54,466 nt of DNA from JBAZKV01 sp964443545 (lineage in GTDB: Bacteria > Margulisbacteria > WOR-1 > JAKLHX01 > JBAZKV01). The translations under genes were made by a program, and so were the position numbers. Positions 26,058 to 34,017 of this stretch are shown here, piece by piece. The stretch covers positions 1-54,466 of the forward strand of contig CAYUCV010000005.1 of the NCBI GenBank assembly GCA_964443545.1. Direction: 5' to 3'. The notes under the pieces were generated by a model, which did not search any database, was not told the origin of the DNA, and worked only from the letters and a program-made list of their open reading frames with translations. Numbering within the stretch: the first letter of the stretch is position 1; each line of letters opens with the position of its first letter.

Positions 26058-26888
26058 TTAGTCAGAGTCCCCGACGAAAAGCAGGATGTTTTCCACTATT
26101 TTTGTGAAAGCCTCGGCGGATCTGCTCTTTTTTCCAAAGGACATGAATGGAGTGCCTTTGTCCGCAAGCTCTACCAGTTCCATTTCAAAAGGCACCCTGC
26201 CAAGAAAGGGTATGCCAAGCTCTGCCGCGGCCTTTTCTCCGCCACCTTTCTTAAAGATGTCCAGTTCAGTTTTGCAGTGGGGACAGACAAACCCGCTCAT
26301 ATTTTCTATAATGCCGGCGATGGGGACCCTCAATTCTTTTGCAAAAGAAACGCTTTTTCTTGCGTCAAGCACGGCTACATCCTGCGGAGTGGTGACGATT
26401 ATTGCGCCGGAAACGTTTGGAATAAGCTGACAGGCACTTAAAGGCTCATCTCCTGTACCCGGGGGCGAATCTATCACGAGATAGTCCAGGTCCCCCCAGT
26501 TGACATCCGCCAGGAATTGTCTGATGAGCCCTGCTTTCATCGGACCGCGCCAGATCATGGGAAGATCAGGGGAATTGCCCGTCAGCGCCAGGCTGACCGC
26601 TTTCAGGCCTTTTGATACCTCAACAGGCTGTATGCCGAACTCAAAACCGAAGATGGATTCTTTTTCTATCCCAAGCATTTTTGCGATATTGGGCCCATGT
26701 ATATCTATATCCATCAGCCCCACACTCTTACCCTTCAGTGAGAGAGCATAAGACAGGTTGACCGAAACCGAAGTCTTTCCCACGCCTCCTTTGCCGCTCA
26801 TTACTATGAGGGCGTGTTTGACCCTGGTCATTTTTTCTTTTATCCTTTTGTTTTGCTCGTTGAGTTTTGCCGTTGCCGCGTCCTGCAT
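26058..26888 (-). CDS. Mrp/NBP35-family iron-sulfur carrier ATPase
   Basis: A P-loop ATPase of the Mrp/ApbC/NBP35 group that binds and transfers [4Fe-4S] clusters. The chosen ATG at 26888 gives 276 residues, has AAAGGGG upstream and overlaps the previous stop as TGATG. The deviant Walker A is S-G-K-G-G-V-G-K-T. Other features are D-I-D-I-H-G-P-N, I-D-S-P-P-G-T-G-D-E and the cluster-binding C-P-H-C near the C-terminus. It follows two ferredoxin-type relatives and precedes hydF. It probably serves cluster supply for the operon's iron-sulfur enzymes. Confidence 0.9.
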   Translation of the reverse strand: MQDAATAKLNEQNKRIKEKMTRVKHALIVMSGKGGVGKTSVSVNLSYALSLKGKSVGLMDIDIHGPNIAKMLGIEKESIFGFEFGIQPVEVSKGLKAVSLALTGNSPDLPMIWRGPMKAGLIRQFLADVNWGDLDYLVIDSPPGTGDEPLSACQLIPNVSGAIIVTTPQDVAVLDARKSVSFAKELRVPIAGIIENMSGFVCPHCKTELDIFKKGGGEKAAAELGIPFLGRVPFEMELVELADKGTPFMSFGKKSRSAEAFTKIVENILLFVGDSD

Positions 26889-27748
26889 CAGTTGACCCCT
26901 TTCTTTATTTCTTCCCAAAGTTTTACCAGTGTTCCCTTAATGAGGTTTCCGCAGTATTCTACGGCAGGCTTGCCGCCCGCTACTGCTTCGACCACTGTTT
27001 TGTCAAAAGGGATCTTTCCTACTACCGGGACCCCTTTTTCTTTGCAGTATTCTTCTATTCTTGCGGACATATCGCTGTTGAGATCGAATTTATTGATCAG
27101 CAGTTTGGAAGGCACCTTAAAATGAAGAGCGGTGTCTATTACCCTTTGGGCATCGTGGAGTCCGGACAGGGACGGTTCTGTAACTACCAGCGCGCAGTCC
27201 ACCCCCGACAAAGAAGCTATGACCGGACAGCCTATCCCCGGGGGGCCGTCGATGATCACATATTGCAGCCGATTCTTTTCTGCAAGATCTGCAGCGACCT
27301 TTCTTATTTTAGATACAAGTTTTCCGGAATTTTCCTCGGCTATGCCCAGCTTGGCATGGACAAAAAGCCCGTAGCGCGTTTCCGAAAGGAACCACTCTCC
27401 CGCCCGATTTTCTTCCATTTTTATGGCCTTTTTAGGACAGACAAGAGCGCAGAGGCCGCAGCCTTCGCAAGAGAACGGCTCCACCTCAATATCCCGGTTT
27501 ATGGCGCCGAACCTGCATACGCGCGCGCACTCACCGCATTTGTTGCACATACTTTTGTCTATGACGGCGGTTGACCCGCTACGGAACTCGTGGCGCTCTT
27601 TGACCTTTGGGCCAAGCAGCAGATGCAGATTTGCTGCATCAACATCGCAGTCGACCATTATTTTGTTTTCAGCAAGAGCTGCCAGCGATCCTGAAACTAC
27701 TGTTTTGCCAGTGCCTCCCTTACCGCTTATGACCACTATCTGTTTCAT
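26888..27748 (-). CDS. MinD-superfamily P-loop ATPase with inserted 2[4Fe-4S] ferredoxin domain (COG1149)
   Basis: 286 residues. Deviant Walker A S-G-K-G-G-T-G-K-T (8-16) opens the protein. Two cluster motifs, C-N-K-C-G-E-C-A-R-V-C and C-E-G-C-G-L-C-A-L-V-C, lie at about 68-106 as an insert in the ATPase fold. D-G-P-P-G-I-G-C-P-V-I follows. These proteins are found in anaerobes beside Mrp and NifX-like genes; the reaction is not known. It overlaps the upstream paralogue by ATGA and the Mrp gene by TGATG, so the three are tightly coupled. Confidence 0.9.
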   Translation of the reverse strand: MKQIVVISGKGGTGKTVVSGSLAALAENKIMVDCDVDAANLHLLLGPKVKERHEFRSGSTAVIDKSMCNKCGECARVCRFGAINRDIEVEPFSCEGCGLCALVCPKKAIKMEENRAGEWFLSETRYGLFVHAKLGIAEENSGKLVSKIRKVAADLAEKNRLQYVIIDGPPGIGCPVIASLSGVDCALVVTEPSLSGLHDAQRVIDTALHFKVPSKLLINKFDLNSDMSARIEEYCKEKGVPVVGKIPFDKTVVEAVAGGKPAVEYCGNLIKGTLVKLWEEIKKGVN

Positions 27749-28893
27749 GAATTGAGCCTTTCCAAGAGTTCGACCGCTTTTGCGACAGTTTGTCTGCAGC
27801 TTACTCTTCTAAAAGTCCTGATCTCTTTGCATTTTAGAGAACCTGTGTAGGCAATAAATTCTTCTGTAAGTTCTTTCAGCCTGCCGTCATTACCGGTTCT
27901 TCTTAAAAGAGACAACGCGGCGTAAATGCTGCCGCAGTATCCGTCAGGAGCTTCGCCAAAGCCGCAGTCCCAAAAACCTTCTATATCAGAATTTGAGGTA
28001 AAGCCATCGTCCATAAAGGCTGCGGCAACGGACTGCGCGCAGTTTAAGCGCATTTTTCCGTTCAAACCGCGAAAGTATTCGACAGCTTTTTTAGCCTTCA
28101 TTTTTTTTTCGTCTTTTCCTGCCAGCGTCTCTATTTTGTTAAAGACCTCTTTGAATTGCTCTTTGTACTGGGGCAGCGGTTCTATAAGCGGATTGCCGTT
28201 GGAATATGCTTCAGCTATTTCTTTCCTGAAGGGTATTTTCATCAGGACCGGGATATTCTGGCTTTTGCAGTAAGTTTCAACTTTGTCATTTCCCATATCG
28301 CACCGGTTGATTATTACTCCAACCGGTATCTTTAACTTGCGCATCGCCTCTACCGCCAGGATCAGGTCGTTCATGCCGAATGGAGTAGGTTCGGTGACCA
28401 AAAGGCAGAAATCGCTGTCTTTAACCGCGGCGATCACAGGGCATGAGGTTCCCGGAGGGGCATCGATGATCACAGTTGTCGAGATGTCCGAAAGTCTTTT
28501 AACCTGTCTTATGAGGGGAGGGGACATTGCTTCTCCTACATCCAGCCTCCCGTGAGCAAACACAACTCCGCTCTTTTTACCTGTTTGTATCTCTCCTATA
28601 GGTCTTTCAACCTCTCTGATGGCCTGCTGCGGACAGAACATGGTACAGGCTCCGCAACCATGACAAAGCTGCGGGAAAACCAAAACCCTGCCGGCGTTTG
28701 TCCGGCTTTTTGGCATGACGGCTATTGCGTTATACATGCAAACATCGGCACATTTTCCGCAAAGATCGCATTTGGTCTTGTCGACAACAGGTACTGGGAT
28801 AGAAGCTTTTATACTGTTTCTTATCACGGGCTTCAGAAAAATGTGAGCATTCGGTTCTTCCACATCGCAGTCCAATAACTGCACATCATCAAG
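27745..28893 (-). CDS. second ferredoxin-MinD ATPase (COG1149) fused to a C_GCAxxG_C_C domain; N-terminus lost in gap
   Basis: About 382 residues are visible; the Walker A region lies in the assembly gap. The visible part begins L-L-D-C-D-V-E-E-P-N-A-H and holds two ferredoxin motifs (C-D-L-C-G-K-C-A-D-V-C and C-H-G-C-G-A-C-T-M-F-C-P) and D-A-P-P-G-T-S-C-P-V-I. After the ATPase domain there is an extra 115-residue tail with R-L-N-C-A-Q-S-V, W-D-C-G-F-G-E-A, Y-C-G-S-I-Y-A-A and two late Cys. This is the C_GCAxxG_C_C redox domain, usually a separate protein. Both parts share one reading frame. Confidence 0.88.
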   Translation of the reverse strand, partial: LDDVQLLDCDVEEPNAHIFLKPVIRNSIKASIPVPVVDKTKCDLCGKCADVCMYNAIAVMPKSRTNAGRVLVFPQLCHGCGACTMFCPQQAIREVERPIGEIQTGKKSGVVFAHGRLDVGEAMSPPLIRQVKRLSDISTTVIIDAPPGTSCPVIAAVKDSDFCLLVTEPTPFGMNDLILAVEAMRKLKIPVGVIINRCDMGNDKVETYCKSQNIPVLMKIPFRKEIAEAYSNGNPLIEPLPQYKEQFKEVFNKIETLAGKDEKKMKAKKAVEYFRGLNGKMRLNCAQSVAAAFMDDGFTSNSDIEGFWDCGFGEAPDGYCGSIYAALSLLRRTGNDGRLKELTEEFIAYTGSLKCKEIRTFRRVSCRQTVAKAVELLERLNS

Positions 28894-28993
28894 NNNNNNN
28901 NNNNNNNNNNNNNNNNNNNNNNNNNNNNNNNNNNNNNNNNNNNNNNNNNNNNNNNNNNNNNNNNNNNNNNNNNNNNNNNNNNNNNNNNNNNNN
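28894..28993. other. assembly gap (100 N) hiding most of panD and the start of an ATPase gene
   Basis: Exactly 100 N, the conventional size for a gap of unknown length. On one side panD stops after 26 codons; on the other an ATPase starts after its Walker A region. The missing parts need about 280 bases of panD plus roughly 70-100 bases of the ATPase, so the true gap is larger than shown. Confidence 0.9.
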
Positions 28994-29073
28994 ATGCTGC
29001 CGCTATAATGCAGGTTTTTTTTCGTGACCGAGGCTCTGTGTATTTTTGAGCCCAGCATTTGTTTTAGTATCAT
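28994..29073 (-). CDS. panD: aspartate 1-decarboxylase, N-terminal fragment cut by the gap
   Basis: Only 26 residues are visible, but they match the strongly conserved start of PanD: M-L-G-S-K-I-H-R-A-S-V-T-x-x-N-L-H-Y-S-G-S. The final G25-S26 is where PanD self-cleaves to create its pyruvoyl group. The enzyme makes beta-alanine for pantothenate and CoA. The gene overlaps the pyruvoyl arginine decarboxylase gene by ATGA. The rest (about 95 residues) lies in the gap; a truncated pseudogene cannot be excluded. Confidence 0.82.
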
Positions 29074-29630
29074 GCTTTGTCCTTAAGCAGGAGAACGGCG
29101 GCGGAAAGCACGGTCGTCCAGAGGCCTCGCTGGCCGATGGAACTCTGGACTATGTTAGTGGTCTTTACTATTTTGTCCGACAGCCTCCACTGCTCCTGCC
29201 TTTCGTCCCAGTTCGTGTTCTCGTCAAAAGGGATCCCAAGCGTGGTTGCCAGCATCTGAGCCGCGATGTCTTCCGCGTAATTGCCGCATTCTTCGTCCGT
29301 TTGTCCGAAAGAATGGTGTTCGCTAAGATAGCCGTAAGTATCGCTGTTTGCCGGAAGGGCTATCCCGACTGCGGAAGAAACAAGCCTATGAGGCTCATTT
29401 GTCTCATTTCTTGCCATTACGATAAAGGTTATCTGTCCGGGCTTTAACAGTTTTAAGCCGCTGTCCCTGGATATCAATTGGCAGTTGGGAGGAAAAATAC
29501 TGGAAACCTGGACATAATTGACAGCCTGGATCCCTGCATCCCGCAATGCCATTTCAAAACTGACCAGTTTTTCCTTATGCCGTCCGACGCCTTTTGTCAG
29601 GAAGAGTTTATTTGGAACGTAAGTATTCAA
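29070..29630 (-). CDS. pyruvoyl-dependent arginine decarboxylase
   Basis: 186 residues, the length of the PvlArgDC family. It converts arginine to agmatine for polyamine synthesis. The self-cleavage site is Q-V-S43-S44-I-F-P-P, where Ser44 becomes the pyruvoyl group. Downstream family motifs include G-Q-I-T-F-I-V-M-A and G-I-A-L-P. It overlaps panD, so two self-processing pyruvoyl decarboxylases are translationally coupled. A deoxyhypusine-synthase-like gene at 41622 may use polyamine products, but no agmatinase or spermidine synthase is seen here. Confidence 0.92.
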   Translation of the reverse strand: MNTYVPNKLFLTKGVGRHKEKLVSFEMALRDAGIQAVNYVQVSSIFPPNCQLISRDSGLKLLKPGQITFIVMARNETNEPHRLVSSAVGIALPANSDTYGYLSEHHSFGQTDEECGNYAEDIAAQMLATTLGIPFDENTNWDERQEQWRLSDKIVKTTNIVQSSIGQRGLWTTVLSAAVLLLKDKA

Positions 29631-29631
29631 T

Positions 29632-30000
29632 TTACCGCTCCTTGCCGGAATGTTCGCTGACGGTAGGTCCGGCTGTTTCCTTTAGATCTTTTTCTTTGTA
29701 TTTCTGGACTGCATTTCTTACAGTGCCCGAAGCCCCGGTAAACACCCGGATGTTTGAGGATGAAAGCGTTTGCGAAGCGTTCGGTCCCACATTGCCGGTT
29801 ATTACAACCTCTGCTCCCTGGTTGGCGACGAACTGGGCGGATTGTATGCCCGCCCCTCCGGCGGCCTGAATATTGGGGTTGGGAAAAGCCTTGTGATCCA
29901 GGGTGTCTGCGTCAACGATGATAAAGTAGGCGCATCTGCCGAACCTGGGGTCAACTTCAGAGTCCAGGTCCTTGCCTGTTGATGTAACGCAGACCTTCAT
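29632..30000 (-). CDS. NifX/NifB-C-terminal-like protein (dinitrogenase cofactor biosynthesis family), copy 2
   Basis: 122 residues. The family is recognised by M-K-V-C-V-T-S-T-G, D-P-R-F-G-R-C-A-Y-F, G-G-A-G-I-Q-S-A-Q and a late G-A-S-G-T-V-R-N-A-V. Family members bind iron-sulfur or FeMo-cofactor intermediates, but many occur in organisms without nitrogenase beside MinD-type ferredoxin ATPases, as here. No nif structural gene is present. Overlaps its paralogue by ATGA; the following gene starts one base after its stop. Confidence 0.9.
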   Translation of the reverse strand: MKVCVTSTGKDLDSEVDPRFGRCAYFIIVDADTLDHKAFPNPNIQAAGGAGIQSAQFVANQGAEVVITGNVGPNASQTLSSSNIRVFTGASGTVRNAVQKYKEKDLKETAGPTVSEHSGKER

Positions 30001-30392
30001 AGTTGTTCTCCTTTGTTAGCATGATCGCATTCAGTCTTTTCTACTCCGTAACCTTTGCCTGCCCCGGGGCTGCACATAGAGACTCCGCTTTTTAAAGAGC
30101 CGGTCTGTAATCCCTTTATTGCCTCTTTGACGCTGCCGCTTACTCCTACAATGGTGTTAATCCCCTGTTCGGCGAACAGGCTCTGGGCTCTCTGTCCCAT
30201 GCCTCCGGCAACTATGCAGGATACACCAAGCCCGCGGAGGAACTCCGGAAGAAAACCGGGCTGATGCCCGGGATTGGGGATGGTCTTTGTGCTTACGAGT
30301 TTTTCCCCCTCAATTTCTACGACAGTAAATTCGGGACATCTGCCAAAATGCTCGGACACCATGCCGTTGTCCGTTGAAACGGATATCTTCAT
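29997..30392 (-). CDS. NifX/NifB-C-terminal-like protein, copy 1
   Basis: 131 residues, paralogue of the next gene. Motifs: M-K-I-S-V-S-T-D-N-G-M-V-S-E-H-F-G-R-C-P-E-F, then G-M-G-Q-R-A-Q-S-L-F and V-G-V-S-G-S-V-K-E-A-I. The G-R-C-P-E-F cysteine and a Cys-containing tail (S-M-C-S-P-G-A-G) could hold a metal cluster. It sits 35 bases after the second DUF5320 gene. A role in cluster storage or delivery is inferred from the neighbours. Confidence 0.9.
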   Translation of the reverse strand: MKISVSTDNGMVSEHFGRCPEFTVVEIEGEKLVSTKTIPNPGHQPGFLPEFLRGLGVSCIVAGGMGQRAQSLFAEQGINTIVGVSGSVKEAIKGLQTGSLKSGVSMCSPGAGKGYGVEKTECDHANKGEQL

Positions 30393-30427
30393 AAATATCT
30401 CCTGGTTATTGCGAGTTCAGACAATTT

Positions 30428-30643
30428 TTATATCCCTCTATTCCTTCCTCTGCCTCTTCCAAGACCTCTAACCGCAGGCCATAACCCGCGGGCCAGGCCA
30501 AACCATCTGCCCATCCCCCGGCTTTTACCGGTGCCGGCATCTATGGCGGCTCCGGCTTTATCGGCAGGAAGGATACAGTTTCCCATTACCCTTCCGGTCA
30601 TCGGTCCCTGTCCGGCGGGTCCTGTTCCGTCTCCTCTCGGCAT
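30428..30643 (-). CDS. DUF5320-like small Gly/Arg-rich protein (second copy)
   Basis: 71 residues from the ATG at 30643, which has a strong SD (GGGAGGTGAG) seven bases upstream. The N-terminus M-P-R-G-D-G-T-G-P-A-G-Q-G-P-M-T-G-R matches the DUF5320 opening. The C-terminal half is rich in Gly, Arg and Trp (G-L-G-R-G-R-G-R-N-R). Such proteins are repeatedly linked to NifX/MinD/DUF134 genes; function unknown. It lacks the C-terminal coiled coil of the copy at 36306. Confidence 0.8.
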   Translation of the reverse strand: MPRGDGTGPAGQGPMTGRVMGNCILPADKAGAAIDAGTGKSRGMGRWFGLARGLWPAVRGLGRGRGRNRGI

Positions 30644-30648
30644 ATTTC

Positions 30649-31902
30649 TCACCTCCCTTTTTTGTTTACCGTGAAAACCAAATGATGAAAGCCTTCGGCC
30701 CTTTCGGCCTTGTAGCCCAAGTGCTCAAAGACTTTCCCTATAGATTCGGCGCTGCTCTCGTACTCTTCGTGTGTTTTTCCCTCAAGCTCATGTTCTTTCC
30801 TTACTATCTTAAAGCCGCTTTCAGAAAAATCCGCCACTACTATTCTTTTTTTTGTGACCCTTATCATTTCACTTATCACCGAAAGAGGGTTCTTGAAATG
30901 ATGGAATCCGTTTATTGATATTGAATGTTCAAATTCGTTGTCCCTGAAGGGAAGTTTTGCCGCGTCGCAAATACAGTAGGAGGTCCTGTCGAGGACCTTT
31001 TCGTAAGCGGCATTCAGCAAAGCTGTTTTGATGTCGCTGTCGGAGATGTCAACTGTTGTAACGCTGCGGAATTCTTTTGCTAAAAGAGAGGCCGTTATGC
31101 CTCTTCCGGTCCCTATCTCTAGGAGAGTGCCTTCTGCCGGCTCAAGGCGGTCAATTATGAACCGATAGGCGGCGGACCTGTCCATTCCATATCTAAGATG
31201 GAGCAGGTTCCTTTCCTCAAGCCTTTTTCTGTTCTCTAAGACCTCTTTTTCATCAAATGTTATCGTGCTTTTGTCAAAAAGCCTTTCCGTTCTTTTCTTC
31301 CCTAAAAATAGAAGCGGGAACACTATATCGCTTACGCAGCATGGTATCCAGACGGCAAGGAACAGAAAAAAAACGGCGACAATGAGTACGGTAACATTTA
31401 GCTTCCCGCCCAATGCCATAAGAACATGGAACAGGGATGCCCAAGTGCTTATCAGAACATGCGCAAAATGGGGCATCTTTGTCGAAGGCCAGAAGTATGC
31501 AAAAGCTATGCCGGCGACCGCAAGAGGATTTACCAGCCACCACTTTTCTATAAAACCCAGGTGCAGCCCCCTGTTAGGCAGATCAAGCAGCACTTCTCCC
31601 GCGAACGGTATAATTGAATCGCTGATGGTCGCTATTCCTACGGACCCAAAATAGCCGATCAGCAAAAATGACAGAAGATCGCGGCTATGCCTTAGTTTTC
31701 CGTATTTATGAATGCCGTACATGGAAGCTGTTACCAGGGCGCTTAAAAACACATGGGAAGGGTGGAGGATATAAAAAATATTGTATGAAATATCTGCCGG
31801 GAGTCTGTAAAAAACTACCATTACGGCTACTCCCGTTAAAGCCCCCAAAGCTGTGAATGGCGCGTGGGCTTTCAGCTCTCTGGCCACTGTTATTAGCGTC
31901 AT
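30649..31902 (-). CDS. membrane protein fused to a class I SAM methyltransferase
   Basis: 417 residues from ATG 31902 (GGAGG eight bases upstream). Residues 1-200 contain about six hydrophobic helices with H and W residues near the loops (I-L-H-P-S-H-V-F-L, H-F-A-H-V-L-I-S-T-W). The region resembles no family I can name. Residues 210-417 are a methyltransferase: L-E-I-G-T-G-R-G-I (motif I), V-D-I-S-D-S-D, and the Methyltransf_11 pattern N-G-F-H-H-F. The enzyme would work at the inner membrane, perhaps on a lipid or quinone. Starts two bases beyond the stop of the radical SAM gene. Confidence 0.8.
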   Translation of the reverse strand: MTLITVARELKAHAPFTALGALTGVAVMVVFYRLPADISYNIFYILHPSHVFLSALVTASMYGIHKYGKLRHSRDLLSFLLIGYFGSVGIATISDSIIPFAGEVLLDLPNRGLHLGFIEKWWLVNPLAVAGIAFAYFWPSTKMPHFAHVLISTWASLFHVLMALGGKLNVTVLIVAVFFLFLAVWIPCCVSDIVFPLLFLGKKRTERLFDKSTITFDEKEVLENRKRLEERNLLHLRYGMDRSAAYRFIIDRLEPAEGTLLEIGTGRGITASLLAKEFRSVTTVDISDSDIKTALLNAAYEKVLDRTSYCICDAAKLPFRDNEFEHSISINGFHHFKNPLSVISEMIRVTKKRIVVADFSESGFKIVRKEHELEGKTHEEYESSAESIGKVFEHLGYKAERAEGFHHLVFTVNKKGR

Positions 31903-31903
31903 C

Positions 31904-32674
31904 TTACGGCCTCCGCATTTTTGTTTTTTCGGTGCTGATAGGTTTTGTCCTGTACCTGGCCTTATCATATACGCTGTAAGCCTTTAAGGGGGCAAAGAGT
32001 TGTTTGATCTTAAAAAGTTCTTCCGGCAGAAGCGGTTTTTCCGGACAGTGCCGCAGGGGAGTGTTTATCTGGACCTCTACAGGCCCGATATTCTTTGCAA
32101 GTTTGGCAAGCAGGGGAGCGTACCGCTTATTTTTGCGGACAAACATGATCTGCAGGGCAAGTTTGTTTGGGCTCTCTTTTTTGAACAGTTTAATGCCTTT
32201 AAAGATGTCCTCAAAAAAAAGGCCTTCTACCGGGCGGTTTATCATGGCCAGCGTTTCATCATTAACGGCATCGATCTTGGCGATCACAAGATCCGCGGGA
32301 GCCAGTTCTTTTCTTACTCTGTCGTCGGAAAGCAAGGTTGAATTCGTAAGTACGGCCAGAGGATATTTATACCTGCTTTTGATCTCTTTGATCACCTTCC
32401 CGAGATTAAGCGCTAATGTCGGCTCTCCCGTTCCTGACAGGGTGATATAGTCCGCCTTAAGCGGGGGAAGAGCCTGTAGTTCCTTGACAATGGATCTTGT
32501 AGTATTGAAAAGCCTCCTTTTCATTGAGTGATCAGCAGTTTTCCCGAGCTGGCAATAAGTGCAGTCAAAGGGGCAGACCTTTATCCCGGAAACCAGGTCG
32601 ACTCCGAGCGACCGACCAAGCCTCCAGGACGGAACGGGCCCGTATATATACTTGAACTCTTTCTTTTTTTTCAT
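31904..32674 (-). CDS. radical SAM protein (COG0731 type)
   Basis: 256 residues. The N-terminus has Y-G-P-V-P-S-W-R-L-G-R-S-L-G-V-D, then the cluster motif C-P-F-D-C-T-Y-C-Q-L-G (CX3CX2C). S-G-T-G-E-P-T-L follows, typical of the SAM-binding GGE-like strand. The COG0731 family is related to wyosine synthesis enzymes, but bacterial members like this have no assigned substrate. It overlaps the flavoprotein gene by ATGA and is followed at once by the membrane-methyltransferase gene. Confidence 0.88.
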   Translation of the reverse strand: MKKKKEFKYIYGPVPSWRLGRSLGVDLVSGIKVCPFDCTYCQLGKTADHSMKRRLFNTTRSIVKELQALPPLKADYITLSGTGEPTLALNLGKVIKEIKSRYKYPLAVLTNSTLLSDDRVRKELAPADLVIAKIDAVNDETLAMINRPVEGLFFEDIFKGIKLFKKESPNKLALQIMFVRKNKRYAPLLAKLAKNIGPVEVQINTPLRHCPEKPLLPEELFKIKQLFAPLKAYSVYDKARYRTKPISTEKTKMRRP

Positions 32675-34017
32675 ATTTTTCCTATCGCATCCTGCGCGGC
32701 CAGCACTAAGGGATACATAGTGGGTGCGGATGTCAAATGCGGGTGAGTGGCCATTTGCAGGGTCTCAAGTTCCGTATAAGAAACCCGTTTTTGTATGGCC
32801 ATGCCGATAATATTGATGATCTCTCCGGCCGAAAGCCCTCCCGAAACCTGGCCTCCCATGATTATCCCCGATTGTTTTGAAAAAACAAGCTTGATCTTGA
32901 TCTTTTCCGTGCCGGGCAAAGTAGCGGGATGCTTTCCGGGGACTTCCGCTGTTCCCGAAACGATCTCAAAACCTTCTCTTTGCGCGGTACTCTCGGTAAG
33001 TCCGGCAGAACCCAGGACCAGGCCGTCAACATATGTAGAGTAAATTGCTATAGTGCCTTTATTTTCCCTGACTATTTTAAGCCTGTATATGTTGGCCCCG
33101 GCCACCCTGGCTTCGGCTGTGGCGGTGGATGCCAGCATTACGGGAAGATCTTTTCTTGTGAAAAAGTCCCTTTTTCCGGCGCAGTCCCCAACGGCAAAAA
33201 CATCCGGGTCGACGGTCCGCATATACTCGTCCGTCCAAATGCCTTTTCCTTTGCCAAGCTCGAGCCCCGAGGCTTCTGCAAGGCGGGTGTTGGGAGAGGC
33301 TCCGATGCCGAGCAGCACCATATCAGCGGGGACGCTTGTCCCGTCAGAGAACAGGACCGATCGAACACGATCTTTTCCCTCGATCTTTTCTGCTTTTTTC
33401 CCCAGAATAAGGCGGACCCCTTTTGAAACGAGCTTTTCTTCGGCCATCCGGCCGAATTCGCTGTCAAAAGAGTTCATCAAAAGGCGGGGCAGGGTTTCTA
33501 CTATAAAGACGCCAAGATCCTTTATGCCGGATAATTCATCCGCGAGTTCCACTCCTATAAAACCGCCGCCGACTATGAGTACATTAGTTGCTCTCAAAAG
33601 GGCTTTTTTGACATCCTTCAGATATTCCAGTTCCTTCCTCATAGGGTAAACGCCTTTGGTCTCAATTCCCTTTATTGAAGGCAAGATAGGGTCTGAGCCG
33701 GTGGCGAAGATCAATTTTTCGTATTTTAAAGACGCCCCGCTCTTTAGAACTACGGTTTTATCCTTTCTTGTAACGGAAACAGCTTCGTCAACCACTATTT
33801 GTATGTCGTTTTTCTCAAGAGGGGCATTTCCCATAATGTTGTCTTCCGGGTTCTGCAGGGTATTGAACATATACGGGATGCCGCAGGGGACAACAGAAGT
33901 CAGAGCGTCTTTTATCAGCACGATGGTCTTTTCCGGGTAATATTTCCGTGCTGTTACCGCGCTTATGATCCCGGCCGGACCGCCTCCTATTATGATCAGA
34001 TCGTGGCTGTTCGTCAT
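32671..34017 (-). CDS. CoA-disulfide reductase / NADH oxidase-like flavoprotein
   Basis: 448 residues from ATG 34017, which has AAAGGGG upstream and overlaps thi4 by ATGA; the frame stays open for 69 more codons but those are not conserved. FAD-binding G-G-G-P-A-G (about 10-15), the redox Cys in S-V-V-P-C45-G-I-P-Y, NAD(P)-binding V-G-G-G-F-I-G-V-E, and V-F-A-V-G-D-C-A. The single active Cys in this context is that of CoA-disulfide/persulfide reductases and NADH oxidases. A persulfide-handling role would fit the sulfur-related genes nearby, but is inferred. Confidence 0.88.
   Translation of the reverse strand: MTNSHDLIIIGGGPAGIISAVTARKYYPEKTIVLIKDALTSVVPCGIPYMFNTLQNPEDNIMGNAPLEKNDIQIVVDEAVSVTRKDKTVVLKSGASLKYEKLIFATGSDPILPSIKGIETKGVYPMRKELEYLKDVKKALLRATNVLIVGGGFIGVELADELSGIKDLGVFIVETLPRLLMNSFDSEFGRMAEEKLVSKGVRLILGKKAEKIEGKDRVRSVLFSDGTSVPADMVLLGIGASPNTRLAEASGLELGKGKGIWTDEYMRTVDPDVFAVGDCAGKRDFFTRKDLPVMLASTATAEARVAGANIYRLKIVRENKGTIAIYSTYVDGLVLGSAGLTESTAQREGFEIVSGTAEVPGKHPATLPGTEKIKIKLVFSKQSGIIMGGQVSGGLSAGEIINIIGMAIQKRVSYTELETLQMATHPHLTSAPTMYPLVLAAQDAIGKI

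Noticed and set aside
28894..29073. A single 442-residue protein starting M-I-L-K-Q-M and running through the gap into the ferredoxin ATPase
   Set aside because: The first 26 residues are PanD and the rest is a MinD-type ATPase; the frame is joined only by N codons.
29632..30392. Nitrogen fixation genes, from the NifX-like matches
   Set aside because: No nifHDK, nifB radical SAM domain or nifEN is present, and these families are common in organisms without nitrogenase.
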